Origin: Deltaproteobacteria bacterium
GTDB lineage: Bacteria; Myxococcota_A; UBA9160; UBA4427
Direction of reading: 5' to 3'
Assembly: GCA_029261835.1 (NCBI GenBank)
Contig: JAJDAO010000001.1
Coordinates: 1 to 53,208 of the forward strand
Length of the DNA stretch: 53,208 nt
The translations under genes and the position numbers were made by a program. The notes beneath the pieces are model-generated. The model was given only the letters and a program-made list of their open reading frames with translations, ran no database searches and had not been told where the DNA came from. This document shows positions 23,649 through 32,024 of this stretch, one piece after another; position 1 is the first letter of the stretch, and the number at the start of each line of letters is the position of its first letter.

Positions 23649-25883
23649 TTGCTCTTGCGACAGAGTACCCCGGACTTTCCCGTCTTCGTCTTCGTCCCCG
23701 GTGGCGACGGCGCGCAGCCTGTCCACCATCTGGGGCTCGCGTATCTCCGGGCTGCGCTGTTCGAGAACCACGGCGTCGAGTCCACCCAGGTCGTCGGACG
23801 CGAATCGGCGACCGGCTACCTGAAGCGCATCCGGGCGCTCGAGCCGACGATCGTCGGATTCACGACCTACGACAATAACTTTCGGGCCACAGCGACGCTG
23901 AGCCGCCTCGTCCGCCAGGCCCTGCCGGACGTTCCGATCGTTCTTGGCGGACCCACGGCCACGTTCTCTCCCGAAGTGTGTCTGGCGATGTGCCCGTGGA
24001 TCGACGCATGTGTCGGCGGCGAGGGTGAGGAGACGTTTCCGGACCTGCTCTTCCACTACCGGGAGCAGGGTCGCCTCGCCCCCCCCTCGGACGTACCCGG
24101 CGTCCACTATCGCGAGGACGAAGCGATCGTGCATTCCGGCGAGCGCCCGTTGCTCGGCACTGGCGACAAGACCTCCCTTGATGTCGCTCCCTCCCCGTAT
24201 CTCAGCGGAATCCTCGACGCACGAACCCAGGCGGGAATCGCAACCAGCCGTGGGTGCGTCTTCAAATGCACGTACTGCAACTTCACCGCGATGTCGAAGT
24301 TCCGCATCCGCTATCACTCGGTCGAACGCGTTCTGGGCGACATCGAGGCCATCGCGCGATCCGCGGCAGACCCCGCTCAGGTCACCGTCGATCTGCACGA
24401 CGACATCTTCGGGGTGAACCGGAAGCGCGCCGAACCGATCGTGCAGGGCATCATCGATGGCGATTTCGGTCTTCGGTTTACCGCACTGATCCGGGCCGAC
24501 ATGATTTCCGACGGCTTTCTCGAGCTTCTCGCGCGAGCGAACTTCTCCGACGTGGGTTTCGGCCTGGAGAGCACGGACCCGCACGTCCTTCGGCTGTGCA
24601 AGAAGCTCGGCGACTCCGCACGCGAAGAACCGACGTTCCGCAAGGAGCTCGAGTACGTCGAGAGTGTGCGCAGAAAGGTGGAGCTGGCGGCGAAGCTCGG
24701 CATCCAGACCGACGTTTCCGTCATTCTGGGTCTGCCGGGAGACACCGAGCAGACTGCGCAGAAGACGCTCGACGACGTGCGGTCGATGCCGTGCACCCGC
24801 TACGTCCACAACCTGCTGAGCGTCTACCCGGGAACCGAACTCTGGGAGGCCTGCCAGGAGAGCGGGATCACCGTGGAACAGCAGGAGAAGGCCCCGCCCC
24901 GGCACACCCAGCATGCCTTCAGCGCCCGGAATCTGAAGTTCTCGGAACGCGCTCACGTGTCTCCCCTCAGTCTGGCGCTCGGGCTGCAGCTGGGGCGCTT
25001 CTTGGCCAACATCGTGACTGGCGGGGAGCCGGCGATCGGCGGGAACGGCGGAATTGTTGCGCTCCAGGCGTGGCAGGACCCGAGCGATCACGCCGATTTC
25101 GTGCTCGACACCGTGAAGCAGCCCGGATTGCTGGTCCAGCTCCTCGCGGAGGACGAGGACGAACCCGAATTCCAGTCGCAGGAATCCGAGCTGTTCATGT
25201 CCAGGGTCGTCCACTTGCGGTCCCGCGTGGGCGCCGTGCGGATGCGAGGCGAGCGCAGAGCCGTCCAGCTCGAATCGACCAGCTCGACGCACGTGGCGAA
25301 CTTCCATCCCCGCATCTCGATCGCACCCTACGAGGCGTTCGAGCCGAGCGACGAGCCGTTCCGGGGCGGGACCGGCGATCCCTACGAGATCCGCATCGGC
25401 ACGCTCCTCGCCGCCGCCGACATGAAGGCGCTGCTAGAAGACCTCTCCCGGCAGGGTGCCGCGCAGGCGGGGCCGCAGACGGTCGCCAGCAAGTGCGACT
25501 TCCTCACGGATGCGTGCAAGCTGGCGGACACTCCGTGCCTCGGAATGTCGCCCAGTGGGCTCGCCATCGATGAGCAGGGCGACCAAAGAGTCTGCCACAG
25601 CTGCCCCGGGTTCCCGGTTGGAACCTCCGTGGAGCGCATGGTGCAATTCATGCGGAGGGCCACGGAAGAGGTGCGGGAGCGGCGGGGATGCGCGGGCTGT
25701 GAAATCTCGAACAAGTGCTCCTGCTGCCCGTTTCCGGCGCCGCTCAGCGAGGAGAAGTTCTGCCACGTGAGCCGGTCTCTCGGAGGGCGGAAGCGGTTCC
25801 TCTCGATGGGCCCACTCGGCTACGCCTACAGGTTCGTAGAGGGGCGGGATCGCGTTGGTGTTCCGTCGCGGAAGGTGCCCTGA
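23649..25883 (+). CDS. Cobalamin-binding-type radical SAM enzyme with Cys-rich C-terminus
   Basis: A 744-residue protein. The N-terminus (about 10-130) is a B12-binding-like Rossmann domain (GLAYLRAALFENHGVESTQVVG, TIVGFTTYDNNF, PIVLGGPTATFSPE). The cobalamin-ligand DxHxxG motif is not seen, as in other members. The radical SAM motif is C203-x3-C207-x2-C210 (RGCVFKCTYCNF), followed by a TIM-barrel pattern (VGFGLESTDPHVL, VILGLPGDTEQT, SVYPGTELWE). The last 120 residues carry a dozen cysteines (CDFLTDACKLADTPC, CHSCPG, RRGCAGCEISNKCSCCPFP), suggesting extra Fe-S clusters of SPASM or related type. It probably modifies the precursor core (thioether, C-methyl or C-C bond). The start is TTG 23649 with a GTGAGG site. 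Confidence 0.85.
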   Translation: MLLRQSTPDFPVFVFVPGGDGAQPVHHLGLAYLRAALFENHGVESTQVVGRESATGYLKRIRALEPTIVGFTTYDNNFRATATLSRLVRQALPDVPIVLGGPTATFSPEVCLAMCPWIDACVGGEGEETFPDLLFHYREQGRLAPPSDVPGVHYREDEAIVHSGERPLLGTGDKTSLDVAPSPYLSGILDARTQAGIATSRGCVFKCTYCNFTAMSKFRIRYHSVERVLGDIEAIARSAADPAQVTVDLHDDIFGVNRKRAEPIVQGIIDGDFGLRFTALIRADMISDGFLELLARANFSDVGFGLESTDPHVLRLCKKLGDSAREEPTFRKELEYVESVRRKVELAAKLGIQTDVSVILGLPGDTEQTAQKTLDDVRSMPCTRYVHNLLSVYPGTELWEACQESGITVEQQEKAPPRHTQHAFSARNLKFSERAHVSPLSLALGLQLGRFLANIVTGGEPAIGGNGGIVALQAWQDPSDHADFVLDTVKQPGLLVQLLAEDEDEPEFQSQESELFMSRVVHLRSRVGAVRMRGERRAVQLESTSSTHVANFHPRISIAPYEAFEPSDEPFRGGTGDPYEIRIGTLLAAADMKALLEDLSRQGAAQAGPQTVASKCDFLTDACKLADTPCLGMSPSGLAIDEQGDQRVCHSCPGFPVGTSVERMVQFMRRATEEVRERRGCAGCEISNKCSCCPFPAPLSEEKFCHVSRSLGGRKRFLSMGPLGYAYRFVEGRDRVGVPSRKVP

Positions 25884-25886
25884 CCG

Positions 25887-26882
25887 ATGTCTCTAGAACG
25901 CCTCGCCGAAGCGATCGACGAAGCCATCCGACGGGCGGGTGGATCGGAAGGAGAATCGGCGACCCTCGGCGATTTCAAGTTCGGCGAGATCGTATGCCGC
26001 ATCCGGTCCCCCTTCCCCACATGGCGCGACTGCCTCGAGGGAAGAGCTCGCGAGGACCTGCGCATGTTCGACGATCGGTTCCAGCGGTTTCGACGTTTCC
26101 TCACCGACGAGAAGCCGGATCTCGTCGTCCACGCCCTCGCCGATCCTGGGGCGCCCCGTCTCGCCCGGCTCGCTTGGGACGCGCTGCCGCCCCCGACGCC
26201 CGGCAGGCAGGTGAAGACATTCTGGCAGGAAGACCGCTGCTACGTGGTCCAGCGCGGGTTCGTGGCACGTTCTCGCAGCCGGGATCGAGAGATCGAGGTT
26301 CTCGTCGCCGGTGACCGCAACATCGGATGGGTTGACATCGCGATGCGGTTCGGCCTCTCCCAGCTGCTGACCGAGCGAGGCGGCCTGATCTTCCATTCGG
26401 CCGGACTCGTTCACGAGCACCGGGCGTTGGTCTTCTTCGGCGTGTCCGGGTCTGGGAAGAGCACCATTGCGGGACTAGCTCGGGCCGACGCCATTCTCTC
26501 GGATGAAGCGGTCATCCTGCAGAAGAAGAACGGGGATTGGTACGCCTACGGTACGCCGTTCTCGGGCTCGCTCGAGTACGCGGGCGACAATACTTCGGCG
26601 AGGCTGGCTGCACTCGTCAAGCTCTCGAAGACGTCCGCCAACAGCCTGCGCAAGACTTCGCGGCTGCAGGGACTCGCGGAGATCCTCAAGACGGTCATCA
26701 TCCTCGACGACTCCCACTCGCACAAGAACCGCGGCCTGGCCAATGCCGCGGAACTCGCGAGCGACGTTGCGATCTACGAGCTGGGTTTCGTGCCCGAGCC
26801 GCAGGCATGGGACTTCGTGCTCGGGGAGCTGGCGAAAGAATCAAGCGATGCGTCGACGGGATCTCGCCATGCGGCACCGTGA
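25887..26882 (+). CDS. HprK-like serine kinase of RiPP cluster type
   Basis: A 331-residue protein. Residues 160-215 are the HPr-kinase-like P-loop unit: LIFHSAGLVHEHRALVFFG leads into Walker A G185-VSGSGKST, then the downstream acid in LSDEAVI. The N-terminal 150 residues are a domain seen with such kinases in peptide clusters but not in true HPr kinases. In some lasso peptide clusters HprK-like enzymes phosphorylate the C-terminal Ser of the precursor; the precursor here ends in Ser-Ser. A peptide-tailoring kinase is therefore the leading idea, but this is inference. The gene starts 3 bases after the radical SAM stop and overlaps the peptidase gene by 14 bases. Confidence 0.82.
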   Translation: MSLERLAEAIDEAIRRAGGSEGESATLGDFKFGEIVCRIRSPFPTWRDCLEGRAREDLRMFDDRFQRFRRFLTDEKPDLVVHALADPGAPRLARLAWDALPPPTPGRQVKTFWQEDRCYVVQRGFVARSRSRDREIEVLVAGDRNIGWVDIAMRFGLSQLLTERGGLIFHSAGLVHEHRALVFFGVSGSGKSTIAGLARADAILSDEAVILQKKNGDWYAYGTPFSGSLEYAGDNTSARLAALVKLSKTSANSLRKTSRLQGLAEILKTVIILDDSHSHKNRGLANAAELASDVAIYELGFVPEPQAWDFVLGELAKESSDASTGSRHAAP

Positions 26883-27378
26883 GACGATCGTCTGGGGTGA
26901 GGAGATTCTCCTTTCGGGCAGAACCCTGCGAATGCACGCCGAGGGAGTGAGCATGTTTCCCAGGATCTGTCCGGGTGACACCTTGGAGATTCGGCCGATC
27001 GCGGGCGCAAAGGCCGAGCTCGGCGATGTCGTCGTGTTTTGCAGGGGCGGAGGACTCGTTGCGCACCGGGTGATCGCCAGAGAGGGGCTGGGAGAGCACG
27101 CGCGCCTCGTCACCAAGGGCGATTTCCTGGAGGGGTCGGATCCGGAGTTCGATTGCTCGCGGGTGCTCGGCCGAGTCGTACGCATCGAGAGAAACGGGCG
27201 GATCGTCGGATTGGAGAGCCCGCCGAGACGCGCGTTGGCTCGATTCCTGGGTCCGCTTGCCGTGAGGCGTCACCTGCTACGCCTCGGACTCCTCGTGATG
27301 CGGCGTACGCGGCGGACTCATCGGCCGCGCTCTGCACCGCCCGGAGACCACGGGGCGGGGGAAGAAAAGGCCCGATGA
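26869..27378 (+). CDS. S24/S26-family peptidase (signal-peptidase-like)
   Basis: A 169-residue protein with the Ser-Lys dyad of the S24/S26 fold: GVSMFPRICPGD (Ser28) and LVTKGDFLEGSDP (Lys83), with the strand AELGDVVVF between. These are the box B and box D motifs of leader peptidases. No strong N-terminal membrane anchor is visible; the C-terminal third is basic with one hydrophobic stretch. Small S26-like proteins are recurrent in lasso-type and related RiPP loci and could remove the leader, though none has a proven role that I can name. ATG 26869 has GGGA 7 bases upstream; ATG 26848 is in frame. It overlaps the kinase gene and meets the next gene in an ATGA. Confidence 0.8.
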   Translation: MRHRETIVWGEEILLSGRTLRMHAEGVSMFPRICPGDTLEIRPIAGAKAELGDVVVFCRGGGLVAHRVIAREGLGEHARLVTKGDFLEGSDPEFDCSRVLGRVVRIERNGRIVGLESPPRRALARFLGPLAVRRHLLRLGLLVMRRTRRTHRPRSAPPGDHGAGEEKAR

Positions 27379-28598
27379 GCATCCTCAACCACGCTCCGAT
27401 GCTCCGAGACCGGCGTAGAACAGACGCCTACCGAGACGCCATGAGGGCTCAGCTGAAGCCGGGCGATGAGGTCTGCGACCTCGGGTGTGGATCGGGCATC
27501 CTCGGATTCCTCGCCCTGCAGGCGGGCGCCGCCCACGTTCACGCTATCGAGCAGAGTCGAGTCATCGAGACGGCGCGCGCCCTTGCGGCGGCGAATCGAC
27601 TCGAGCGAATCACCTTTCACCACGCGCCCGCGCGGGACGTGGCGCTTCCCCGGGCTGTCGATTGGATCGTGCTCGAGTGGATGTCACCACTCGGACTCGA
27701 CGAGTTCCCACTCGCCGATTTCTTGGACGCTCGGACCCGGTTCCTAAGCCCGCAAGGTGGGCGCTGCATTCCGCGCGTGGTGGATCACAACCTCACCCTG
27801 GTCGAGGACGCGGATGCGTGGAGCCAACTGGCGGCGCCGTGGCACCAACCGTACTACGGCCTGAACCTGGATTCGGTGCTTCCCGTCGCTCTAGAGCGCA
27901 CGGAGGAACTTCGCGTGTGCGCCGATGGCTTTCTTGCCGAACCGACGGTCTGGCAAACGATCGACCTCGAGGGCGGCCTGTCGTTTCCCTCGCACGGTCG
28001 CTTTGGGGCCCAGCGTGTGCGAGTGCCGATCGTTCGAGACGGCACGTGTCACGGCATCGCCGCTTGGTTCGACGCCGACCTCGGAGGAGGCGTGCGCCTA
28101 AGCAACCATCCCGGAGCGCCGGAAACGCACTGGCCGACTGTGTTCGCACCCCTTCCCGCCCCCACTCCGGTTCGGGAGGGAGACGAAGCCGTCGTCGATC
28201 TGGCGCGCGTGCGTTCTCCGGGGCGGGATGACCTGGTCTGGTCGCTCGAGTTGCTTAGAGAGGGCCACCCGGTCGGATCGTTCCGGAATTCGTGCCCCGG
28301 CTCGGCGGTCGTTCAGGTCGAGGATGCCATGCTGCAGACCGGGCGATTCGCGCCGCAGTTGACCCCCGAGCACAGCCGGATCCTGGCGTTCCTCTCGCGT
28401 GTCGACGGGCGAACCGGCGCGCGCGCGATCGCTCGCCAGCTGGCTGCCGCCGAGCCCGACCTGTTTCCGAACTTCGAATCCGCTCTTCGCTGGATCGTCG
28501 ACGGCCTCGGGAGAACGTACGCGATTGAGCAAGAGCGCCAAGGTGAACCGTCCGTTATCAACTACCGGGGAGTCAGCAAGCGGCGGGATGCGGGTTGA
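27375..28598 (+). CDS. PRMT-like methyltransferase with C-terminal winged-helix-like region
   Basis: A 407-residue protein. Motif I is DEVCDLGCGSGILG (31-44). The double-E loop reads E101-WMSPLGLD-E110, the same nine-residue spacing as in protein arginine methyltransferases, and THW at 251-253 matches the PRMT THW loop, followed by PTVFAPLP. A protein or peptide guanidino-methylating enzyme is therefore likely. The presumed core of the precursor holds one Arg (R45), a candidate substrate. Residues about 330-395 (RVDGRTGARAIARQL, then FESALRWIVDGLGRTYA) resemble a PqqD-type or winged-helix recognition domain. ATG 27375 overlaps the peptidase stop. An upstream extension of the frame is not credible because it overlaps that gene. 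Confidence 0.83.
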   Translation: MSILNHAPMLRDRRRTDAYRDAMRAQLKPGDEVCDLGCGSGILGFLALQAGAAHVHAIEQSRVIETARALAAANRLERITFHHAPARDVALPRAVDWIVLEWMSPLGLDEFPLADFLDARTRFLSPQGGRCIPRVVDHNLTLVEDADAWSQLAAPWHQPYYGLNLDSVLPVALERTEELRVCADGFLAEPTVWQTIDLEGGLSFPSHGRFGAQRVRVPIVRDGTCHGIAAWFDADLGGGVRLSNHPGAPETHWPTVFAPLPAPTPVREGDEAVVDLARVRSPGRDDLVWSLELLREGHPVGSFRNSCPGSAVVQVEDAMLQTGRFAPQLTPEHSRILAFLSRVDGRTGARAIARQLAAAEPDLFPNFESALRWIVDGLGRTYAIEQERQGEPSVINYRGVSKRRDAG

Positions 28599-28632
28599 GC
28601 CGTCGCCGTCCCGACCGGTGGAAGGACCTGGC

Positions 28633-29799
28633 ATGTACAGTCTTCTTCGGCGTCTGGAGGCACACGCGAACGATCAGCGCCAGCCGCTGAACGTAACCAT
28701 CGAGCTGACGCACCGCTGCAACCATCAGTGTCCCTTCTGTTACGTCGATCACCTCGAGACCCTGCGACAGGAACTCACCCTCGAGCAATGGAAGCCCATC
28801 TTGCTGAACCTCCGGGAAGCGGGATGCGTGAGTGCCTTGGTCACCGGTGGAGAGGTCTTCCTCCACGAGGATTGCCTGAACGTGCTGCGCGAGCTCAAGA
28901 GACTCGGTCTTCTCACGACGCTCTTCACGAACGGATCGAAGATCACGCGCGAACGGGCCCGGGTCTTGGGCGAGCTGAAGCTCGGCGAGATCGGTATCAC
29001 GCTGTACGGAGCGGACGAGGAGACACACGACCGCTACGCCAAGAGCAGAGGATCCTTCCGCAAGGTGATGGACGCCCTTCGATGGTTGGGGGAAGAGGGT
29101 TGCAGGGTTCAGCTCAAGTGGAATGCAGTGCCGGAGACGGTCTATCAGACGGGCCAGTTCATCGACGTGGCCGAAGGACTCGGGCTCGAGTGGCAGGCAA
29201 ACGGCGTCGTCACCAAGGGCCGCACGGCACGTTGTCAGCCGAGAACGTCGAACGAGGAGTTGGAGTTCTTCTACGCGACCCTCATTACCCGCGATCAGAC
29301 GATCGAACAAAGTGTCGGGGAAGCGAAGAACATGGCCGCGAACTGGCTGCGGGAGAGGGTACTGGCCGATCCGATCTGCTCGGCGGGTCGCACATCTGCC
29401 CGCATCGATCCCACGGGCGCCGTCTACCCCTGCATCGACATCGTGGAGCCCATCGGAAACCTCACCGAGGAGCCGTTCGGCGAACTCTGGCGGAGCGATC
29501 GGTGGGACAAGTTTCTCGAATTCAAGTTGGGAGACTTCCCCCACTGCAGCAGCTGCGCGTACTACAACGTCTGCAAGTATCAGTGCCCGGGATCGTTCAA
29601 GTCCGAGAGCGGATCGTACCACGGGCTGAACTGGGACCACTGCCGAAACACTCAGGCCTACCTGCGCGCGATGGACCGGTATTTGACCGAGGCCGTCGGC
29701 GAGGAGAACAACCCGATCCACATCTTCCTGGAGGCGATCAATGCACAGTCCGATTCCCGTGAGAAAGGAGAACGTCATCGAGAAGGAGCTCCCCGATGA
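28633..29799 (+). CDS. Radical SAM / SPASM peptide-modifying enzyme
   Basis: A 388-residue protein with C29-NHQ-C33-PF-C36 (CxxxCxxC) near the N-terminus and the glycine motif LVTGGEVFLHED. The C-terminal SPASM domain begins at CSAGRTSARIDPTGAVYPC and continues with CSSCAYYNVCKYQCPG and a final Cys in DHCRN. This places it with sactisynthase, ranthipeptide synthase or mycofactocin-type enzymes that use auxiliary clusters to modify peptides. The chosen ATG 28633 has GGAAGGA 6 bases upstream; ATG 28588 overlaps the methyltransferase gene and lacks a site. The PqqD-like gene overlaps its 3' end by 59 bases, so the two are tightly coupled and probably work as an enzyme/recognition pair. Confidence 0.9.
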   Translation: MYSLLRRLEAHANDQRQPLNVTIELTHRCNHQCPFCYVDHLETLRQELTLEQWKPILLNLREAGCVSALVTGGEVFLHEDCLNVLRELKRLGLLTTLFTNGSKITRERARVLGELKLGEIGITLYGADEETHDRYAKSRGSFRKVMDALRWLGEEGCRVQLKWNAVPETVYQTGQFIDVAEGLGLEWQANGVVTKGRTARCQPRTSNEELEFFYATLITRDQTIEQSVGEAKNMAANWLRERVLADPICSAGRTSARIDPTGAVYPCIDIVEPIGNLTEEPFGELWRSDRWDKFLEFKLGDFPHCSSCAYYNVCKYQCPGSFKSESGSYHGLNWDHCRNTQAYLRAMDRYLTEAVGEENNPIHIFLEAINAQSDSREKGERHREGAPR

Positions 29800-30082
29800 G
29801 TTCATCCTGGTGAATGCCGACACCAATGAGCTGACGGCACCGTCTTCGGCGGGTCAGGCGATCTGGGAGCTGATCGACGGACGGCGAAGTGTCGACAAGA
29901 TCATCGCCCAGATCTGCTCGGATCACGACGTTCGGCCCGACGATTCAATCGCCGACGAGGAGGCCCCCGATGCCGTCGGCGAGGTGTTGTACGCGCAGGG
30001 CGATTCCGTCGCCGACGTGGTCCGCGAATTCATCGACATCCTGAACGAAAAGGGTCTCATCGCCCTGGAGGAGCCCACCTGA
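29741..30082 (+). CDS. PqqD-family RiPP recognition element
   Basis: A 113-residue PqqD-like protein. The three-strand start (VIEKELPDEFILVNADTNELTAPSSAGQAIWELIDGRRSVDKIIAQI) is the standard fold, and the last helix with VREFIDILNEKGLIALE closes it. Between them is an insertion of about 25 residues rich in Asp/Glu (RPDDSIADEEAPDAVGEVLY), longer than in the usual 90-residue members. PqqD-like proteins bind the precursor leader and present the core to the radical SAM enzyme. ATG 29741 has GGAGG 7 bases upstream, inside the end of the SPASM gene. Confidence 0.88.
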   Translation: MHSPIPVRKENVIEKELPDEFILVNADTNELTAPSSAGQAIWELIDGRRSVDKIIAQICSDHDVRPDDSIADEEAPDAVGEVLYAQGDSVADVVREFIDILNEKGLIALEEPT

Positions 30083-30206
30083 GCCGCCCCGCGGCAGTCG
30101 CCACCGCCGCCACCGGGGTCAACCGGGCGACCCGCCGAGTATGCAAACTGAAAGCTGATAGCTAATGGCTCAGCTTCGTTCGTCTGAGGCGAGGCCTCGT
30201 TAGGGT

Positions 30207-32024
30207 GTGAGGATGGACGGGTTCCTGAGAAGCCGCGCGCGGGGTGCCCCCGAAATCGCGAGGGCCCTGCGCTTCGTCTGGCAAAGTGCCCCGGGCTGGA
30301 CGGTCGCGAGCGGCGCGCTGATCTTCGCCCAAAGCGGCCTTCAGCTCCTCGTCCTCGTCCTGATGAAGCTGGTGGTCGACGTGGTAACGAACGCGCTCGG
30401 CTCCTCGGGCGGCGCTGGGGCATTCGGAAGCGTGGCGGTTCTCGTCTCCGCGGTAGCCGCAGTCGGGCTTGTGCTCCTGGGCTTGGAGGCCCTGAGCGAA
30501 CTCGTGCGTGATCAGCAGACGCATCTGCTCGGTGACGAGATGCAGGAGAGGCTGCTCGAGAAGTCGGCCGAGATAGACCTCGAGTTCTACGAGAACTCGC
30601 AGTACTACGACGCCCTTCACCGGGCGCAGCAGGAGGCTCCGTACAGACCAGCGCGTATCGTGCAAGGCCTGCTCCAGGTCGCGCAGAATGGCGTTTCTCT
30701 GGTGACACTCGCCGCGCTCCTCGCCACCCTCCACTGGGGGATCACCCTGCTTCTGTTCGCCGCGGTCGTGCCCGGGGTCTTCGTTCGGATTCGGTTCGCT
30801 GGCGCGATCTTCAGCTGGCAGAAGAACCGCACAACCGCCGAGCGACGGACCAACTACCTGGGCTCGCTGCTATCGGGTGCCGGACACGCGAAGGAAGTCC
30901 GGATGCTCGGACTCCCTTCACTCTTGCTCGGGCGCTTTCGAGAGGTGCGGGCAGCCCTGCGCGCCGAACGCCTCGCGCTGATGAAACGAGAGACGAGCGC
31001 CGTCTTCCTCGCGCAGGGGGTCGCGACCCTCCTCATGCTCGGCGCGTACCTGTTCATCACCCACCGGACGCTCGGCGGCGCAATCACACTCGGCGACATG
31101 GTCATGTACTTCGCGACCTTCCAGAGGGGTTTGTCCTGTCTGCGGCTGATGCTCACCGGACTGGCGAATCTGCACGAAGACAATTTGTTCCTCTCGAACC
31201 TTCACGCGTTCCTCGATCTCGCTCCTACGGTGAAGAGCCACAAACCGGGTGGGAAGCTTCCCGCCAGGCTCTCGAGCGGAGTCGCTTTCGAGCACGTCGC
31301 GTTTCGCTACCCGGGGACGGAGATCACGGTCTTGGACGACGTGAGCTTCGCGATCCGCCCGGGCGAGACCGTGGCGCTGGTCGGGCAGAACGGTTCGGGC
31401 AAGTCGACGCTGATCAAGCTCCTCTGCCGGCTCTACGACCCGACGAGCGGGAGGATTACCATCGACGGACAGGATCTCCGATCCTTCGATCTGGAGGCGC
31501 TTCGCCGCGGGGTGCGGGTTGTGTTCCAGGACTTCGCCCGATACCACTTCACCGCGCGTGAGAACATCTGGTTCGGAGATCTCTCCGCTCCCTGCGACGC
31601 CGATCGCATCCGAGCGGCCGCTGCCATCTCGGGTGCGGACGAGTTCCTCTCGTCGCTACGCGCCGGCTACGACTCGATGCTCGGACGCGAGTTCGAGACG
31701 GGAACGGAGCTGTCGGTGGGCGAGTGGCAGAAGGTGGCACTCGCGCGGGGCTTCTTCCGAGACGCTCCGCTGCTCGTCCTCGATGAGCCCACGAGTGCCT
31801 TGGACGCGGCGGCCGAGCACGAACTCCTTGAACGGATTCGGGGGTGTCTCGGGGAGTGTACGACGCTTCTCGTCAGCCACCGCTTCCGCACCACACAGCT
31901 GGCGGACCGCATACTCGTGATGGGCGACGGCCGCATCCTCGAGAGTGGAACGCACGACGAGCTCCTCGAGGCGCGCGGACGGTACGCAGATCTCTACGAG
32001 AAGCAGACCCGATACCATGCGTGA
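30207..32024 (+). CDS. ABC exporter half-transporter of the RiPP cluster
   Basis: A 605-residue half-transporter: an N-terminal membrane domain with six helices (about 20-310) and a nucleotide-binding domain (about 350-590). Walker A is GQNGSGKST, Walker B LLVLDEPTSALD, and the switch His lies in LLVSHRF. The signature loop reads LSVGEWQK instead of LSGGQ. No C39 peptidase domain precedes the membrane part, so leader removal must be done by another protein. GTG 30207 is the first start; ATG 30213 is also possible. The 124 bases before it contain an AT-richer patch (30138-30170) and a CGAGGCCTCG palindrome (30188-30197). It probably exports the mature peptide and is coupled by an 8-base overlap to the next gene. 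Confidence 0.9.
   Translation: MRMDGFLRSRARGAPEIARALRFVWQSAPGWTVASGALIFAQSGLQLLVLVLMKLVVDVVTNALGSSGGAGAFGSVAVLVSAVAAVGLVLLGLEALSELVRDQQTHLLGDEMQERLLEKSAEIDLEFYENSQYYDALHRAQQEAPYRPARIVQGLLQVAQNGVSLVTLAALLATLHWGITLLLFAAVVPGVFVRIRFAGAIFSWQKNRTTAERRTNYLGSLLSGAGHAKEVRMLGLPSLLLGRFREVRAALRAERLALMKRETSAVFLAQGVATLLMLGAYLFITHRTLGGAITLGDMVMYFATFQRGLSCLRLMLTGLANLHEDNLFLSNLHAFLDLAPTVKSHKPGGKLPARLSSGVAFEHVAFRYPGTEITVLDDVSFAIRPGETVALVGQNGSGKSTLIKLLCRLYDPTSGRITIDGQDLRSFDLEALRRGVRVVFQDFARYHFTARENIWFGDLSAPCDADRIRAAAAISGADEFLSSLRAGYDSMLGREFETGTELSVGEWQKVALARGFFRDAPLLVLDEPTSALDAAAEHELLERIRGCLGECTTLLVSHRFRTTQLADRILVMGDGRILESGTHDELLEARGRYADLYEKQTRYHA

Noticed and set aside
30138..30200. AT-richer patch with palindromes before the ABC exporter as a mobile-element end
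   Set aside because: No target duplication, no transposase and no second copy is visible; it could equally be an ordinary leader with short dyads.
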